Shown here: one piece after another, positions 49,580-61,096 of the stretch
How the letters are laid out: each line of letters opens with the position of its first letter
Position numbering within the stretch: position 1 is the stretch's first letter
Source of the DNA: Dendrophyllia cribrosa
Lineage: Eukaryota > Cnidaria > Anthozoa > Scleractinia > Dendrophylliidae
Assembly: GCA_024195265.1 (NCBI GenBank)
Contig: JAJLRJ010000004.1
Coordinates: forward strand, 33,072,285 to 33,136,284
Direction: 5' to 3'
DNA length: 64,000 nt
Program-made: the position numbers and the translations under genes
The notes under the pieces: model-generated
Seen by the model: only the letters and a program-made list of their open reading frames with translations
The model's database searches: none
Told to the model about the DNA's origin: nothing

Positions 49580-49825
49580 ACTTCCTGTTTTTCCGAGAAT
49601 CATGTCACGCAAAGGAAATCACGCAATGGAATAAACGCACTTTGTTTTTTTAACATATAGTTTCATTTGATTTTTCCATTTAATTTTTCCATATTTTTTT
49701 AATCTGATTTTTCCATGTGATTATTCCATGTGATTGTGCCATCAGATGGGAAGTAGTTATAGAGTTGGCTTGGTATCAGATCAGTTTTGCAAAACTGATC
49801 TGGTACCGCCAACTCTATAACTACT
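49580..49825 (-). repeat. Right terminal inverted repeat
   Basis: About 246 bp matching the reverse complement of 31821-32063, with the same outer 130 bp and a few indels inward. It ends CTATAACTACT. Confidence 0.93.
49752..49825. repeat. Terminal 74-bp near-palindrome, right
   Basis: Exact reverse complement of the left terminal palindrome, including the asymmetric bases, so both ends have the same orientation (no flip of the hairpin). Confidence 0.95.
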
Positions 49826-49870
49826 GAGTTACACGAAAGGTAAATGGAGTACATGTATATTTCTCGTTTT
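49826..49870. repeat. Right target-site duplication and remaining half minisatellite unit
   Basis: GAGTTA (49826-49831) duplicates 31815-31820. The following CACGAAAGGTAAATGGAGTA and CATGTATATTTCTCGTT complete the interrupted 51-bp unit, after which the array stops. Confidence 0.93.
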
Positions 49871-50084
49871 TTGCGCATTCTTAGCTGTCAGATCGATAAA
49901 TTGGTTTCACTCTATATTGCCGTTATTTAGTTCAAGACGATTATAAGCCCTAAGATTCTATTCAATGTTGTTTTTGATTTTGGATTACACCAGTGCCTCT
50001 ACCATCTGCAAGGTAATATTTTCGTCTCATCATTGATGTAAAAGCCTGTCTTTGTTTTCTACCTACCGTGTAGCATGATGTTTT

Positions 50085-50292
50085 TGCGGGAGTTTAGTTA
50101 TTTTGCGGATTGACGATTTTTTTGTGTTTTAATTTGCGGAACAATTTTTGCGGTTCGAGATGACTGAAGTTTCTGCTGGGAACTAATTTTTGCGATTTCC
50201 TGTTCAAGCAGCAGAACATATTCTAACAAGGAAGGAAACTTAATATTTTCAACTTTTATTAATTGCCGAGTTACGGTACGCTCTACTTAGAG
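50085..50292 (-). repeat. Dispersed repeat R3, inverted copy, left part
   Basis: Reverse complement of part of 23365-23620 (GAGTTACGGTACGCTC). It continues at 53938 with ACATTTCACTGAATTC, so the LINE at 50293-53937 interrupts it. Confidence 0.75.
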
Positions 50293-50880
50293 ATTGGAAA
50301 CAGAGGGAGCAGGTTTTGCGCAAAGCTAGTTGGGAGAAGCCAACGGATCTTTATATCAGCGAAGATCTATCGCCAGCAACCTTACAGAAGAGAGAGCCTC
50401 AAATTCCTAAACTTAAAGCTGCTAAACAGGCGGGTAAAATCGCATATTTTGTCCTCGATCGCTTAGTCATTCGTGATAAACCAGCAAGTGATTAGTTTAT
50501 CATCCTTACCATTTTTTAATTTAGACGATGATCAATTTCGGCTAACTCTGTTTGAATTTATGAATGGCGGTACTATTAAGTTTGATCCTGATAGATTAGT
50601 TCATTTAAAGTTTAATCCTTTGTTATGTGATTCCTATAAAAATTTAGTCTTTGTAAAGACAATGATCCAGACACAAATTTTTATTTAGAAAACAGTAGCT
50701 GTGAATACTATACCGAAGATAGCTTTAACAACATGTTAGCCGAGGAGCAAAGTCGCCTAACTTAAACTGCAGTAGCCTTGAATCAGGCCTTTCTTTTCTC
50801 CATATAAACATTCGTAGTATATCTAATTAAGCGATAGACAACAATATGTGGAATTTAATGGTATCTGTTCGCTGAGTCTT

Positions 50881-51312
50881 GCCAAATAAAGTGTGGGGTG
50901 CCTCAGGGCTCTATACTTGGCCCCCTCCTCTTTCTGCTCTATATAAATAATCTGTGCAATGTGTCAAAGGTGGTGGACTATGTTCTTTTTGCTGATGACA
51001 CAAACATATTTTTTTCTCACCAAGATTATAATTTACTTTCCGAAACCCTAAATTCTGAAATGTGTAAATTAACACAGTGATGTCGAGCTAATAAGCTGTC
51101 AATTAACTTTAAAAAATCGAATTTTATGGTTTTTAGACCACGCCAAAGGAGTCAAACACTTCATCTCGCTATTCAAATTGACAACAATAAGATTGAATGT
51201 GTGAAAGAAACAGTATTTTTAGGTCTTATCCTTGATGAGCATTTGTCCTGGAAGCCGCACATTCTTAGCGTCTCTAGAAAAATATCAAAATATATAGGCA
51301 TTATTTTTAGGG
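50881..51312 (+). pseudogene. Non-LTR reverse transcriptase fragment (outer LINE)
   Basis: Reads CGVPQGSILGPLLFLLYINN and then VLFADDTNIFF, the catalytic YADD-type box. After KLTQ there is an in-frame TGA, followed by CRANKLSINFKKSNFMVF and LGLILDEHLSWKPHI. The frame ends where the opposite LINE begins. It is a decayed copy, and the reverse transcriptase of which this is part would have continued at 53150. Confidence 0.88.
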
Positions 51313-53000
51313 TAATACATTTTTAATCCTGGCCTTGTGGCAATCACTTTGGACATTATTTTCATGTCTACATTAACAAGCGATATAGGACGCCAATTTT
51401 CCAGAAGAGTCCTATCTTTACCTTTCTTTTCAATAAGGGTGATAACTGTCTGTTTTTGTGAACAGGACATTTCACCCTTTTCAAAACAATCATGTGCACA
51501 TTTAATAAAACTTTCACTAATTAATGGCCAGAATTTTTTGTAGAATTCGATGGGGATGCCATCATTTCCTGGGGTTTTGTTATGAAAGCTATCAAGAAAA
51601 CGATAACATTCTTCCGAAGAAATTTTACCTTCACAGGAAATTTTCTGTTCTTCAGTAAGTTTAGGGATGATTAACTCAAATCTCTTTTTCCTTTTCGGAA
51701 TTCACAGTATTGTAGCTACTTTGGTACAATTCTCTGTGGAAACGTTCTTGTTCTTTTAGTATGTCGATAGGATTTGTTTTGATTACGCCATTTATAAGTA
51801 GTTTTCGTATGTGTTTTTTAACATGATTTCTTTTTTCCAAGTTTAAAAAGTATTTTGTACTTTTTTCTCCATGTTCATGCCATCTAGCACGTGCGCGTAT
51901 AATAATTCCTTTTGTCTTCTCTTCATAAAAGTTTTCTAAATTCTCTCGAGCCGTATTAAAAAGGGTAGCGTTGTCATCACTCGAATTATTTTCAATTAAG
52001 TCCTTTGCCTTATTTAATTCGTTTTGGAGATTTATTTCCTCTTTATTCCTTTCCTTCGCTTTTCGCTTTGAATGATGAATAGCGTGGGCTCTTATCGTTG
52101 TATTTAATCCAATCCCAAACAAAGCGATTGTCAGAAAGTTCTCTCTGTCCTTCTATTGTCCATATAGGGATCATTTCAGTTACACTATTTACGTATTCTT
52201 CATCTTCCAATAAAGAACAGTTCATTTTCCATATCCCAGGGCCTTTGTGCTCTTTTCCTAGGTTTTCGAATCCTATGGAAATTGCATCATGGTCTGTCCT
52301 AACGTCAGGAACTATTTCGGTTGATGAAACGAAATCGCTTAGGTTGTTTGAGATCAACCAATAGTCCAGACGACAAAACATTCTGGGCGATTTTTGACTC
52401 CGTGTAAAGCTCTTTGTATCCGATTTTTTATTCTCCAAATATCCACTAGATCAAGTTTGCTTTGGAAGCAGTCAATACTAGATGTGACTGTTTTCCTTTT
52501 AGTAAGTATGCCTCCTTTTTTATCAAGTAGTGGATTAAGGGGGCAATTTAAATCTCCTCCCAAAATTATATTATCTTCAGAGTCTAGATTTTCGTTATGC
52601 AGAGTGGCTAGTAAATTATTAAAGAAATCAACAAGAGCGTTGTCTTTGTTTGGCGCATAAACATTTATCAACACATAGGTTTTATCTTCAATATTAGCTT
52701 TAAGAATAATAAAGCGTCCCAGCGGATCTATAATCTTTTGTTGGATATTACAATCAGCACCATTTTTAATCAGGATTGCAACTCCACGTGAATTGGAGCT
52801 ACCGTGAGAGGTTATAATATCAGCGCCCCATTCATTTTTCCATTGAGCTTCTGATGTTATTGTGGAGTGAGTTTCTTGTAGGAAAACAAAATCAGCCTTG
52901 CGTTTTCGGCACCAAGTGAAAAGCGTTCTTCTTTTTTTTGAAATTACGCAAGCCCTTTGTATTCAGCGATAACAATTTGAAAGAAAATCATTACAAAAGT
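51311..53000 (-). pseudogene. Second LINE: AP endonuclease and N-terminal reverse transcriptase
   Basis: Minus-strand frames contain FLQETHST and NVYAPNKD, then LGGDLNCPL (the endonuclease GDxN motif), a VRTDHDAISIGF block (SDH-like), a long linker, and finally the start of the reverse transcriptase domain (ITLIEKKGKDRTLLENWRPI, SLVNVDMKIMSKVIA). Frames change several times. The catalytic part of the reverse transcriptase is missing because the copy ends at about 51311; loss of the 3' side is unusual for a LINE insertion and suggests a later deletion. L1/Tx1-like by general look; family not certain. Confidence 0.82.
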
Positions 53001-53149
53001 GGGATTATAGAAGCCAAAGAAGAAAGGAGATTATACGGAGATAATAAACGGAAAACAAATCCAAACAGATACAAAACTGACCGCAAATTTAAACAACGAA
53101 ATATGGATACGGAATGTGAATAATTTAAATATAGTTGATAATTAGAAAA

Positions 53150-53628
53150 CTTCCTTACACTGTTTGTACTATAGTCTAATTTACCCTTACTTAATATATC
53201 GTGTTTCAGTGTGGGGATCGACATATCAGAGTAACTTAAATCGCGTTATTATTCTGCAAAAGAAGATAATAAGAATAATATCTAAAGTTTCTTTCGATTC
53301 TCACACTGATATTCTTTTCAAAGAACAGGAAATTTTGAAATTCTCTGACATTTATTTATATCAGATAGGTAAATTTATGTATCTATTTAAAAGAGGTTTA
53401 CTTCCTAATTATTTTCGCGATATGTTTACTCTTGCAAGCCAGTTACATTCTCATTATACTAGAAATTGCAACCTTTTTTACATACCTCCCTGTCGAACTA
53501 ATATTCGAAACTTTTCAATTCGGTTTCAAGGACCTAAGTTTTTCAACTCGTTAATATATAATGAAATTCAAAACTGTGAAAGCATCCGTTTGTTTGGCAA
53601 AAGACTTAAAAAATTCCTTCTTTCCTAG
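53150..53628 (+). pseudogene. C-terminal reverse transcriptase region of the outer LINE
   Basis: Reads LYYSLIYPYLIYRVSVWGST, then LNRVIILQKKIIRIIS and a long helical region to KRLKKFLLS and TAG. This is the typical post-catalytic thumb region of CR1/Jockey-type elements. It joins logically to 50881-51312 across the inserted opposite LINE. Confidence 0.82.
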
Positions 53629-53937
53629 TCAAAAATACTCTTTGTTGAGCTACATACTTCTTCTTTCCTTTCCTTTTCTTTTCTTTTCTTTTTAAAATAA
53701 TACATTTTGTATTTCATGCTGTCCCCATAATTCGTATGATGTATCCTATATTGTCAGGAAGCCTATAGTTCATAAGCCCCCGGCTTCTATATAAGCTCCC
53801 TTGTCACTACCACCTTAAACATTTTGTAGTCTATCGTCTTTTAAGTTATTATAAATTTCTAGTGTGTTGTATTATTATTATTATATATTTTTTTAATGTG
53901 GTTAATGGCAAAATAAAATGAATGAATAAATAAATGA

Positions 53938-54850
53938 ACATTTCACTGAATTCTATTAAATATTCGAAGGTGATACAGTACTGCCCAAAAGAACTGATGC
54001 AACAACAAAATAAAACAGCTCAAGAAAAGAATGTTAATACTATTGAGAAAACTGTTGTTTTCTATTAAAATCAATTTTAATCGTTCTTATTTACGTCCGA
54101 TATCGTACCAGTAACGCAAGTTAGTTTGTATAAACTAGAATGCCCGTTTTTTCAGGACCTGTTCCTACAAGTCCCTCAAAACGGGCGTATAGAATTGACC
54201 AGTTTGGCTGACCAGTTCTGAAAAATAATGGCATTATATTTAGCAGCGATTTTCAATCGATCGACTTTATTCTCCTTCGAACAAAGACAAATCTCCATAT
54301 TCTGACCCAAAATCAACCACAGAATTGCTGTCCCACACATATTCATGGGTTAACTTCGTAGTAACGCTTTGGGCCATTTTCAAGCTATCTTCTGAGAGCA
54401 AAACAAAAATAGCGTCCTCTCGCGGCGGCGCGCGAACGCCGGCCCGAACATAAACCAACTGAGACAATGCCCAATGGCCCAGGGTGTAGCTTCAAAGTGG
54501 CCGGGTATTCTGCAGTTACTCCTGGGCTGGAGCAGCAGTTGATAATATTGACATGGAAATTGCGCTAAACATTATTAAACATTATTATTGTCATCTTCTG
54601 ATTGCATGATATATTTCCTATCTAAAAATGTTATTGGTTGAAAAAAGGGAACGATAATTTTAGCGCCCATGCAGCGCCGGTTCGTACTTAGTCGCGGCCT
54701 CGCCGCTCGCACATATGCTCGACCTCTAAGAAATAACAAGCTTCTGATCCCTCCGTCTAGCTTTTCCAAACCGGTTTACCGTTTAACAACATTTCTTTCA
54801 CAAACCAACGCTATACTACAATGATGTCCCTCGTGAAAATTCCTCGTGAA
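53938..54850. other. R3 remainder and unassigned sequence
   Basis: The first about 50 bp are the rest of R3. A CpG-rich stretch at about 54410-54730 carries minus-strand frames (54267-54467, 54575-54769) without a recognised domain; the first contains MAQSVTTKLTHEYVWDSN and might be the N-terminus of a transposon protein. Confidence 0.35.
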
Positions 54851-55830
54851 AATTTCTAAGTGTCCTTAATGAGATGTATATTTCGGATCGACAATTCTCT
54901 TTTTTTCGGGTCGACAATTGTTTTGTCGATTCGTACGACTCGTACGAATCGACAACCTTGCAGCAGGGCCCACTACACGCAAACATGTTGAATAATTTCT
55001 AAGTGTCCCTAATGAGATGCATTTTTCGGATCGACAATTCTCTTTTTCGGGTCGACAATTATTTTGTCGATTCGTACGACTAATACGAGTCGACAACCTT
55101 GCAGCAGGGCCCACTACACGCAAACATGTTGAATAATTTCTAAGTGTCCCTAATGTGATGCATTTTTCGGATCGACAATTCTCTTTTTCGGGTCGACAAT
55201 TGTTTTGTCGATTCGTACGACTCGTACAAATCGACAACCTTACAGCAGGGCCCACTACACGCAAACATGTTGAATAATTTCTAAGTGTCCCTAATGAGAT
55301 GCATTTTTCGGATCGACAATTCTCTTTTTCGGGTCGACAATTATTTTGTCGATTCGTACGACTCGTACGAGTCGACAACCTTGCAGCAGGGCCCACTACA
55401 CGCAAACATGTTGAATAATTTCTAAGTGTCCCTAATGAGATGCACTTTTCGGATCGACAGTTCTCTTTTTTCGCGGGTCGACAATTATTTTGTCGATTCG
55501 TACGACTCGTACGAGTCGACAACCTTGCAGCAGGGCCCACTACACGCAAACATGTTGAATAATTTCTAAGTGTCCCTAATGAGATGCACTTTTCGGATCG
55601 ACAGTTCTCTTTTTTCGCGGGTCGACAATTATTTTGTCGATTCGTACGACTCGTACGAGTCGACAACCTTGCAGCAGGGCCCACTACACGCAAACATGTT
55701 GAATAATTTCTAAGTGTCCCTAATGAGATGCATTTTTCGGCTCGACAGTTCTCTTTTTCGGTCGTAACAAGTTGTCGACCCGTACAGATCGAAAACTGTC
55801 TTTTTCGGGTCGTATAAGGTCGAGAGTATT
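54850..55830. repeat. Minisatellite with about 143-bp units, about 7 copies
   Basis: Units contain TTCGGATCGACAATTCTC, a hairpin GTCGATTCGTACGACTCGTA with CGAATCGAC, and CAGCAGGGCCCACTACACGC, and end CTAAGTGTCCCTAATGAGAT. Unit lengths vary from about 141 to 146 bp. A 346-codon minus-strand frame runs through it because the lengths stay near a multiple of three; it is a repeat artefact rather than a supported gene. Related units lie at 30600-30870. Confidence 0.92.
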
Positions 55831-56312
55831 GGACAACCCTCTTTTTTTTCGCTCCAACGAAATCATATTTCCCACCAAAATGTTCACAAGATCCTAGTCT
55901 CTTCAAAACCGAGTGTGGATGTTGACATTACGCCTATTAAAATGAGTTATACCGCTAAAAGCGATGACCGCGCGGTGGAACTCCATACAAACCTTAACGT
56001 GACATTGGTCACTTCAACGTCAAAATGACGGGACTTTTTTTTAAGTTATTAAAATATTTTAGCGTTTCCAGATAGAATAATAACCAAATTACTGGAATCC
56101 GAGTGTGGATTTCCGAAAAGTAATGCATAAATGGGTGAAATTTTGATTTTCCCTTCCAAAAATGGCGTTTTCCCTGTGATTTTAAGGGTCAATTGGGGGT
56201 CTGAGAACGAGTTAAAAAAATAGAGGCACATGTCACCCAATTTTTTGCCATGTAAACCGGCTGTGGTGAAGAAAAAACAATAAGATAACGATTTTTCTTT
56301 GTTCATATTCAG
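55831..56312. other. Intron or intergenic, no gene seen
   Basis: No recognised feature; it leads into an acceptor at 56312. Confidence 0.4.
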
Positions 56313-56629
56313 ATAGCCCTTGGAAGGACATCTGGGAACCAGTTACTATTGCTACTGGGAGTATGGTATTTGTCTTCATTGTAATCAGTATCGTCGTCAT
56401 CCGGCTATTACTCAAAAGCCAAAACACTTCAAACGAAGCTGACGAGAGATGTCGTCTCATTGTTGAAGAAGACAGCGGAATTGACGAAAGTAGAAACAGT
56501 TTTGCTAAGTTGAATGACGCAGGGGATAATGCAAATTTACAATATGCATCTTTGATAAAGTCACCGAGCTCGAGCTCGTGTAGCGATATCACGGTGCCTA
56601 ACAAGGATATTTCGACAAAACCAGAGTAG
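56313..56629 (+). CDS. Terminal exon of a single-pass membrane protein, paralogue of 7850-8160
   Basis: An acceptor (GTTCATATTCAG) precedes a frame reading DSPWKDIWEPVTIATGSM, a hydrophobic segment (VFVFIVISIVVIRLLL), a basic KSQN border and an acidic/Ser-rich tail of about 70 residues with SSSSCSDIT near the end, then TAG at 56627. The tail motif and layout match the exon at 7850-8160. The short Trp-rich juxtamembrane segment is extracellular by topology. The cytoplasmic tail contains several Tyr and Ser residues that could be phosphorylated. The gene family is not recognised; the ectodomain exons must lie upstream, possibly beyond the repeat cluster. Confidence 0.65.
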
Positions 56630-57498
56630 CCAGTGTGCCTGTTTGAGGCGCCCTATTTTACACCATGAGAAAGATTATTTTAAACGAATTCTATGATAAA
56701 CTGAAGGAGATTATTAATGAAAAGAAAAAGGAAAAATATATTAACAATTTAAAACAATTTGTATGTTAACGGGAGATACGTCCAGAAATACAGGGTGGGG
56801 CACGCTACTTCATGACTGGCATCACAAATTGTCCTCACCTATAAAAGTGTACCAAAACACACGAAATGCTGTCACATATGACGTAATATGAAAACGACAA
56901 ACAACTCTGTCAAATATGAAGTACTCGTTAAACAAAACTTGCCTGCATTTCCGGTTTTAGCTGTCATAGCTCACCAACGCTGCAAAAATGAAAAAAAAGC
57001 ACAGCAAACTTTCACACTGTTTCATTATTCATTACTTAAAAATCTCTTAACTTGTGAATTATAAAAAAAATGAAGAGTGCAAATAGCATTAAAATATTAA
57101 ATTTGTGACAATTTACGACACACTGTATTGAATTTCACCGATGTATCGTTAAATAACCTTTTCGAGAGGAATACCCCACCCGAAAGACAAGGACTCTCGG
57201 CGCTCACAAAACTGCACCCTCCAATTGAGAGTATAACCTGATAAAACAGATATCTTGGTTTGTGGACTCGTTCGACAAGCACCTGATATGACAATAACAC
57301 GCATACCATGTCCGTAAGAAGGCTGCAAAAAAAGCATCCGGTCTCTTATCTAAAAACAAGCAGCATTTGTAGTCTATAACTCTATAATCCTGCCTACTTT
57401 TTAGTATTGCGATGTTGTATGGGGGAACTTCTTATCGCGAGATAATTAAAAACTACAAAACCTACGAAACGATTATACAATGTGAAATGTAGAGGGTG
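56630..57498. other. 3' UTR-like and intergenic, no gene seen
   Basis: AT-rich sequence following the terminal exon. No domain is visible in the short minus-strand frames. Confidence 0.4.
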
Positions 57499-57830
57499 TT
57501 AATTTGGGAAATAGTTTTGCTTTGATTGAGCCAGATTGAGTGTTCTGTTTAGGTTTCTTGTCTTTGATAAAGAGCATTTCGTAAATTCAGCATTCCAGCT
57601 TTCCACGGCATTTCTTAAAATGGTGAATTGTTCCTGAAGATCTTTATTTCTCGGATTGTGAGCGTCGTGCAAGTGTTTTCCAATAGCAGAGTGCTTGTGT
57701 TCCTCAATGCGCTGAAAAAGGTGTCGGGGTGTATAACAATATAATCTGCATAGCACAGATCACATCTGAATTCGTAAACAACGCATTGTCGATTTATTAA
57801 CGATGGTTTAGCCTTGGATTTATTAACGGT
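57499..57830 (-). pseudogene. Penelope-like element GIY-YIG endonuclease fragment
   Basis: Minus-strand sequence reads CVVYEFRCDLCYADYIV, then after a one-base frame change YTPRHLFQRIEEHKHSAIGK and HLHDAHNPRNKDLQEQF, ending in LNLAQSKQNYFPN. The Cys-x2-Cys knuckle, the Arg of the RHLFQR helix and the E-H-K-x-S-A-I pattern are typical of the GIY-YIG nuclease that ends Penelope-like retroelements. Only this 3' domain remains. Confidence 0.75.
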
Positions 57831-57984
57831 GGTTTGACTTGGTAATTAACACCCTCTACATTCCATATTGTATTTCTTTTTAATCACATACAACAAGACT
57901 TTCACGCGCAATTTATTATATAATGAACTCCCAAGAATCTGACTTTTGTTTCAAGAATTTGAAAGTTTCATTGCAGTGGATTGG

Positions 57985-58150
57985 ATCCAAATTGCGATGG
58001 ATCTACAAATAGATGTCTCATCTGAGTTTATTCTCACAACTTGGGACTCGATCCCTGCTTTAGAGAATTATTTCTTCCGATAAACTTACGATTGATTTGT
58101 TCAGGCAAATATATAATGGGGTTCCACTCCGATGAGTTCCAATCCGCAAC
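57985..58150 (+). repeat. Dispersed repeat also at 12340-12490
   Basis: Near-identical block including GATCCAAATTGCGATGGAT and CTTCCGATAAACTTACGATT. It abuts the R2 repeat directly. Confidence 0.75.
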
Positions 58151-58930
58151 ACGCTAATATCCCCCTTTCTACTTTTCTGCATAGTTTTTGCAAGTATTTC
58201 TCACAACAATCATGCTGATACTTTTCTTAGAATCTCAGCTAAGGGCAAAAATCGAGGAAAACAAAAGAAACCGCTCCGGTGGGACACGCTTTTTGTGGAA
58301 TGTTTTTGTTTTTATGTCATTTTGCACGGGCTAATTTTTGTTTTTGACTGTAGTGCGACCAGGCCCTAATAAAACAGTGGCAGTGAAAATATTGCAATTG
58401 ATTATGTTTAACTTTACTTTACGTCTGACAAAAAGCATTATTTTACCAAACGAGGCACTACTTTGAACACTGTTTTTGAAACGAAATTGAAAAAGTGAGA
58501 GAGTGTCTTTTCTCGATAAATTAGGCTTTGTTCTCTACATGACAGCGAAATGTATCTTTTTCAGTTTGCGAGAGAGTATTAATTTTTCACTTCGGGTAGT
58601 TTCAAGTCTGAGTGACTCTTGAAAAGTCTGAAAGGTTTCCCTATAATTTTGTCCTCTACATTATAAACAAATAATCGCATGTTTCCTCGTATCTTCTTCG
58701 TCAACTTTACTGCTAGGCTATTTATTTACGAAAAAGGATCTCCATGTCATTTATTCTGTAATATACATGATCAATTTTGAATTGACATTTCACAGTATCG
58801 ACTTTTCGCTAAATAACCAGATTACGCTGCTTGGTTCCTTTCTTTCCATGCTTTCTTTCCCACTAAGGGACAACACAAAATAAGGTTGTACAGAACAGCA
58901 GGGGCAAAAGTTCAACTGTCAACAAGTTGC
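58148..58930 (+). repeat. Dispersed repeat R2, copy B, with a nested truncated MITE
   Basis: Matches 15690-16240 in two blocks. A truncated copy of the 27802-27964 MITE (58244-58367, ending CGACCAGGCCCT) is inserted inside. A TTTAT/GATT simple repeat follows at about 58940-58980. Confidence 0.7.
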
Positions 58931-59225
58931 CAAATTTCTATTCATTTATTTTTTATTTATTTATTTATTGATTGATTGATAGAACTATTTAATTATTCAC
59001 AAACTTCGCTAAAAAATGCAGGGAAGCCTCACAGAGAAAATGCTCCACAACGAGGAGAATTTTTCCAGTTGAATGATAATATCAGTAAATCTTATTATTC
59101 CTTTATTCTCAAAAATTTCATTATACTTCTTCTATTTCTTTCTTCTTTTCTGTCGGTTCACATGGGAGTCACATGCATTCAAAATTCTTGGCTTGCACTT
59201 AGGTCATATCATGTCCATATCAAAA

Positions 59226-59748
59226 TTCAGAAGCACTAAAAAACGGATTTCGATTCCAAAATTTTTATAGAATTGTAAAGAGTTTAAAACTACACATCTG
59301 GGCCAAATTTTGAAGCGCCAGATCATTTCGTTATAGAGTTATAGGCGAACGAGTTTTAGACATTTTTAGTGAAAATGTATAGAGCGGCCATGTTGGTGTA
59401 CCACCTTAATACACCAACACGGCCGCCAAAACCTCAAAGTTATAATTACGCAAAAAATCCCATCACAAAAGGTTGGAGTCACTGTAAGTTACATTATATC
59501 GGCTTATAAGCATCTATAATGCAGAAATAACTTTCAACTGGTTCAATTTTGTTTATATTCACGGCTTATCCGAAATAGCGTGACGAGTTGCGTGACACAT
59601 TCAAAACCTTTGAAAATAGGAAGCAAAACATAGAACCTGAAACTTTTGTGAAGGATTGTAACATTGGTATCTACATACCATGTTAGAAACAGCTTTGTAG
59701 GATGTAAAGTTTAGATTTTTTGAATTTTTATGACGTCATGTGCAAGCC
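59226..59748 (+). repeat. Dispersed repeat R1, copy B
   Basis: Matches 15155-15670, including the GGAGCGGCCAT... and ...TGACGTCATG landmarks. Confidence 0.8.
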
Positions 59749-60219
59749 ATGAATATGCTTGCCGTCTGTAAATGATAGTCCCCAATGTAAGCCCAAGTTC
59801 TTCCACCCATACCAATCGAAGTGTATCTTGATGCGCAAAACCTTTTCAAGTTATTATTTTTTTTCGTGTCCCGTTATTAGAGGTCTCAGTGTGATAACAG
59901 TAGTTGTAACAGCAATTAATAATTGCAGCCGGGTCCAAAATGAACTAATTACCTTAGATACATACACAACACAATTACCGATTCGCGCACAATACAGTCA
60001 CTTATCCAACTGATAATGGAAGTGTTTTGCTTTGTAAGTAAATAGTTTTAGTGCCTTTAAGATTCAAATTCATTTCTTTGCTTTCATCCAAGGATTTTTA
60101 CTTTTTCTATGGTCAATGCTCTTTTTTTTTTTCATGTTTGGCTTGACGAACGAGAAGCAGCTCAAGTATAAATGGTAACACCGTCTAATGTGTCATGTGA
60201 TGTGTCATGTGATATCCAG

Positions 60220-60379
60220 GGACTTTCCGTTATATTCTACTTCTCTTCGTGACCTTCATAGACGGCAGGAAAACATTCGTCTTACATTTGCAAAGCTTCC
60301 TTTCAGTCAAACAGACAGACTGATAAATTTATTAGTCGTAGAAAGAGTGGCGAACAGCAAGTTTGTGGATTTTCCTGAG
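60220..60379 (+). CDS. Possible internal exon, gene unknown
   Basis: An AG acceptor (GATATCCAG) and a good donor (CCTGAGGTAAGA) bound a 160-bp frame open throughout: DFPLYSTSLRDLHRRQENIR, then LTFAKLPFSQTDRLINLLVV and ERVANSKFVDFPE. The composition is that of a normal soluble, helical protein segment and is unlike the neighbouring random frames. I do not recognise the domain. It lies between R1 copies, 2.7 kb before the secretory-type gene at 63 kb. Confidence 0.4.
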
Positions 60380-61096
60380 GTAAGAAAGGAACTAAAATAG
60401 ACTAAATCTTTATGGAATATAGACTTGGTCTCTGCACATTTTGGTTTGTCGTATTATACGATGGGATGTCAATTGACTTTCAGTGATGTTTACCACAATT
60501 ACATTCGCAATATTTTCCCCCTGTGTATGAATTTGCATTAATAATGTCGACTGTCTATTTTGAGAGTTCATTTGAAATATTAAGGGTCATGCCAGGAACC
60601 TACAAGCGTTTAAATTGATCTAAATTTATTCTCAGCGAAAGAGCCTACACAGCGAAGAAACGAGCGCCGTCTGGGCACAATGCAAAATCAAAGCTACACT
60701 GTAATCAACTGCCAAGGAAAACTACGGTAACGAGCGATCAAAATTCGCACCACATCATTCTGATGGTTTATTTATTACTGTAATAAAGCATAAGGTTTTA
60801 CGTCATTACAACATTGTCTCGATCGGTTCAACATGGTTCTAAGTATCCGATTTACGCCAGCGATAAGCACATTTCATACGTTCGTTATATGCGAGTGTTT
60901 CTTCTTTTGATTCATAACATGAGATAACTGCCTATCGTTCATGCAGTATTTAAAAGACCGTTTACTTTTTGTTTCTTTTTAACTCCTTTGAAGTGGTTAT
61001 ATGTATCGTGGATGTGTTAGTCTGGGTCATTGGTGTGGATTTAAAATTTTAATGTTGGGTTGCAATTAGGTGTTTTCACTTAAGTCATATCAAAGT

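Larger units (their letters stand above)
31821..49825. mobile_element. Complete Polinton/Maverick, 18,005 bp
   Basis: Boundaries are fixed by AG...CT ends, matching terminal inverted repeats and the GAGTTA duplication. The content is the Polinton hallmark set: protein-primed DNA polymerase B, DDE integrase, adenain-type protease, A32/FtsK-like ATPase, major and minor capsid proteins. It is strongly AT-rich compared with its flanks. Minus-strand genes occupy 32.1-43.6 kb and plus-strand genes mainly 43.7-47.5 kb. It has one empty-site match in the flanking array, so insertion was simple. Several genes carry frame breaks or stops (see individual entries), so present activity is doubtful even though the ends are intact. 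Confidence 0.97.
50293..53937 (+). mobile_element. LINE inserted in R3, itself carrying an opposite LINE fragment
   Basis: R3 sequence resumes exactly after an AAATAAAT-type tail at about 53917-53937, a typical LINE 3' tail. Coding pieces on the plus strand are at 50881-51312 and 53150-53628. Between them a minus-strand LINE (51311-53000) interrupts the first. No obvious target duplication was found at the outer edges. Confidence 0.7.

Noticed and set aside
54866..55906. 346-codon minus-strand frame with about 47-residue Cys/Arg-rich repeats
   Set aside because: It follows the minisatellite units, whose lengths happen to keep frame over most copies; no start context, splice sites or domain.
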